Shown here piece by piece: positions 33,614-35,153 of a stretch of 35,153 bases of DNA. The DNA is taken from NCBI GenBank assembly GCA_017430325.1, contig JAFRNE010000001.1, positions 1 to 35,153 of the forward strand, given 5' to 3'. Under the pieces are notes generated by a model, which had not been told where the DNA came from, searched no databases, and saw only the letters and a list, made by a program, of their open reading frames with translations. A program made the translations under genes and the position numbers. This DNA comes from Eubacterium sp. GTDB taxonomy: Bacteria; Bacillota; Clostridia; Lachnospirales; Lachnospiraceae. Each line of letters starts with the position of its first letter. The first letter of the stretch is position 1.

Positions 33614-34990
33614 TTACACCGGATAATCATTGGTGAAACAAGCCGTACATAACGGCAGATCACCCACCATCTTCTTGAAATCATCGATAGACAGATACTC
33701 GAGGGAATCCGCTCCCACATTCCTGCATACCTCATCATTCGAGTGATGGGAGGCGATAAGCTGACCGGCTGTCGGCACATCGGTTCCGTAGTAGCATGGA
33801 TACAGGAACGGAGGCGAACTGATCATAACATGAACCTCCTTCGCCCCGGCCTTACGGAGCATCTCAACCAGCTGCCGCATAGTTGTTCCCCTAACAATAG
33901 AGTCATCGATTATGATGATCCTCTTACCCTCAACAACGTGTTTAAGGACGCTGAGCTTCATGTGAACCGCCGTCTTCCTCTCCTCGTCCGTAGGCTTGAT
34001 GAAGCTTCTTCCGATGTAGCTGTTCTTATGGAATGCGTGTACAAAAGGGATCCCCGATTCAAGCGCATAACCTTCTGCTGCAGCAAGGCCTGAATCCGGC
34101 ACTCCTGCAACAATATCAGCATCTATCTTAGACTTCTGTGCAAGCGCTCTTCCGGCATTAATTCTTGCATCATGGATCTCAATACCATCCATAACAGAAT
34201 CATTTCTTGCAAAATAAATATACTCAAATATACAATGTGCCTTACGGCATTTATCACAGAGGCTTCTGTCGGAGGCAACACCATCCTCTGTTATCGATAC
34301 TATCTCGCCCGGCTCGATATCGCGCACAAGCTCAGCCCCGATAGCTGTAAAAGCCGAGGTTTCAGATGCAAGTATATATGTATTATCTCTCTTACCGAGA
34401 ACAAGCGGCTTGATACCGTAAGGATCCCTCATACCCACAAGCTTTCTCGGGCTCATGATAACAACCGCATAACCGCCCCTGATCTGATCGGAGGTTCTGG
34501 CTATAGCTTCCTCTATGGTTGCAGACTTAACGCGGTTCAGTATAACCTGATATGCAAGTATTTCCGAATCCGATGTAGTATAGTGCGGCATTCCCACATT
34601 CAGCTGCTCTTCTCTGAGTTCCTCGGCATTTGTGATATTACCGTTATGCACAAGAGCAAGACTGCCCTTTATGTATTTCATAGCCATCGGCTGAGCGTTC
34701 TCAGGCGTACTTCCTCCTGTTGTTGAATACCTGACGTGACCAACGCCTATATTTCCCTTGAGTCTTTCCAGCTCCTCACTGTGAAATACCTCACTGACCA
34801 GACCCATAGCCTTCCTCATACTGATATTCCCCTTCGGTCCCTGCGTATCGGAAACAGCTATTCCTGCCGCCTCCTGACCGCGGTGCTGGAGGGCAATAAG
34901 GCCATAGTAAATATCCTTCGCAACCTCTTCTCCATCCAGAGAATAAATCCCAAATACTCCGCATTCCTCATGAAGCTTGTCATCAAACAT
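33614..34990 (-). CDS. purF: amidophosphoribosyltransferase, 458 aa
   Basis: PurF makes phosphoribosylamine from PRPP and glutamine, the first committed purine step. A 9-residue propeptide precedes nucleophile C10 (HEECGVFGI); ALQHRGQEAAGIAV, GVGHVRYSTTG and VHNGNITN are class II amidotransferase motifs. The phosphoribosyltransferase PRPP loop is IIIDDSIVRGTTM. Cysteines for a 4Fe-4S cluster are in AHCIFEY, YPCYYG and LCTACF, as in the Bacillus type. ATG at 34990 has GGAGG eight bases upstream. Only about 15 bp beyond that ribosome site an IS end begins, so the native promoter or upstream pur genes have been separated from it. Confidence 0.96.
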   Translation of the reverse strand: MFDDKLHEECGVFGIYSLDGEEVAKDIYYGLIALQHRGQEAAGIAVSDTQGPKGNISMRKAMGLVSEVFHSEELERLKGNIGVGHVRYSTTGGSTPENAQPMAMKYIKGSLALVHNGNITNAEELREEQLNVGMPHYTTSDSEILAYQVILNRVKSATIEEAIARTSDQIRGGYAVVIMSPRKLVGMRDPYGIKPLVLGKRDNTYILASETSAFTAIGAELVRDIEPGEIVSITEDGVASDRSLCDKCRKAHCIFEYIYFARNDSVMDGIEIHDARINAGRALAQKSKIDADIVAGVPDSGLAAAEGYALESGIPFVHAFHKNSYIGRSFIKPTDEERKTAVHMKLSVLKHVVEGKRIIIIDDSIVRGTTMRQLVEMLRKAGAKEVHVMISSPPFLYPCYYGTDVPTAGQLIASHHSNDEVCRNVGADSLEYLSIDDFKKMVGDLPLCTACFTNDYPV

Positions 34991-35082
34991 TTTTTAATCC
35001 TCCGCAATATTCTAGGTAGTGTCAAGTTGACACCCCGTTTTTAGTACTAAATCCTTTATTTTTCGGGAGGTTTAAATAAAAA

Positions 35083-35152
35083 GAGCATTTACCTCCCTTT
35101 TTCGGTATAATGTCATTGGCTAAAATCACATCCCGAAAGGAGTTAAATGCTC
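35083..35152 (+). promoter_or_regulatory. inverted repeat that can hide the ribosome site and start codon of the IS ORF
   Basis: The arm at 35083-35105 pairs with 35132-35152: GAGCATTTA with TAAATGCTC, then CTCC with GGAG, TTT with AAA, and CGG with CCG. The right arm covers both the ribosome site and the ATG. The -10 (35106-35111) lies between the arms, so only read-through RNA carries both. Confidence 0.6.
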
Positions 35153-35153
35153 A
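35147..35153 (+). CDS. start of a truncated ORF, probable transposase
   Basis: Only ATG CTC and one more base are inside the window. The ribosome site AAAGGAG ends about five bases upstream. The assignment rests on the IS-like sequence in front of it. Confidence 0.4.

Larger units (their letters stand above)
35015..35153 (+). mobile_element. 5' end of a second insertion sequence, cut by the window end
   Basis: The end carries a perfect palindrome, GTGTCAA-G-TTGACAC at 35019-35033, followed by CCCC and then AT-rich DNA. A promoter-like TATAAT lies at 35106-35111, and an AAGGAG ribosome site with ATG at 35147 opens an ORF. The layout is that of an IS terminus and transposase leader. The family cannot be fixed from 140 bp; IS21-like is one guess, from the TGT end and a first protein beginning ML. 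Confidence 0.5.

Overview
The window looks like a chromosomal segment from an anaerobic Firmicute, most likely a Lachnospiraceae member of the Butyrivibrio/Pseudobutyrivibrio/Roseburia type. Grounds: AT-leaning base use, strong GGAGG ribosome sites, a Hol_Tox-like peptide, LytTR/GHKL signalling, a glnA-ANTAR pair and a bacterial serpin. It starts in an IS110-type element and stops two codons into another element's first gene, so it may be a whole draft contig ended by repeats. There are no rRNA genes, no CRISPR array, and no tRNA that I could see.

Layout. 1-1440: IS110-family element with a structured 3' non-coding side. 1440-3660: small membrane protein, and a divergent OFA-family (oxalate/formate-like) MFS carrier with its own promoter and terminator. 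3680-11115 (minus): a chaperone operon of a 1307-aa J-like/TPR protein, an HscC-type Hsp70, a 60-aa cysteine-rich protein and an unknown beta-rich protein, then a decayed HAD phosphatase gene. 11155-11335: chain of hairpins ending in a minus-strand terminator, a candidate structured RNA. 11404-14733: HTH-like regulator and a GHKL kinase/LytTR regulator pair. 14847-29142 (minus): a probable seven-gene glutamine operon, gltB-gltD-pyrG-carA-carB-glnA-ANTAR regulator. 29393-32467 (plus): ECF sigma factor, membrane anti-sigma-like protein and a serpin lipoprotein. 32507-33136: trpF. 33259-33590: a type I toxin-antitoxin locus too small for ordinary gene calling. 33614-34990: purF, with an IS end directly upstream.

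How the parts may work together. GlnA makes glutamine, GltBD turns it to glutamate, and CarAB and PyrG spend it on pyrimidines; purF, further along, uses it for purines. The last gene of the operon encodes an ANTAR RNA-binding antiterminator with a receiver that has lost its phospho-acceptor. At the head of the operon a strong intrinsic terminator sits between the gltB promoter and its ribosome site, and its 5' arm can instead form a 5-bp stem with a hexanucleotide loop carrying A1 and G4, the hallmark of ANTAR targets. This suggests a closed feedback loop.

Both mobile elements have an outer sequence that can pair with the ribosome site of their first gene, placed so that only read-through transcripts carry it. 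The Hsp70 operon pairs an HscC-type chaperone with a large TPR protein whose J-like domain has lost the HPD motif. All functional links are inferred from sequence reading; no database search was run.
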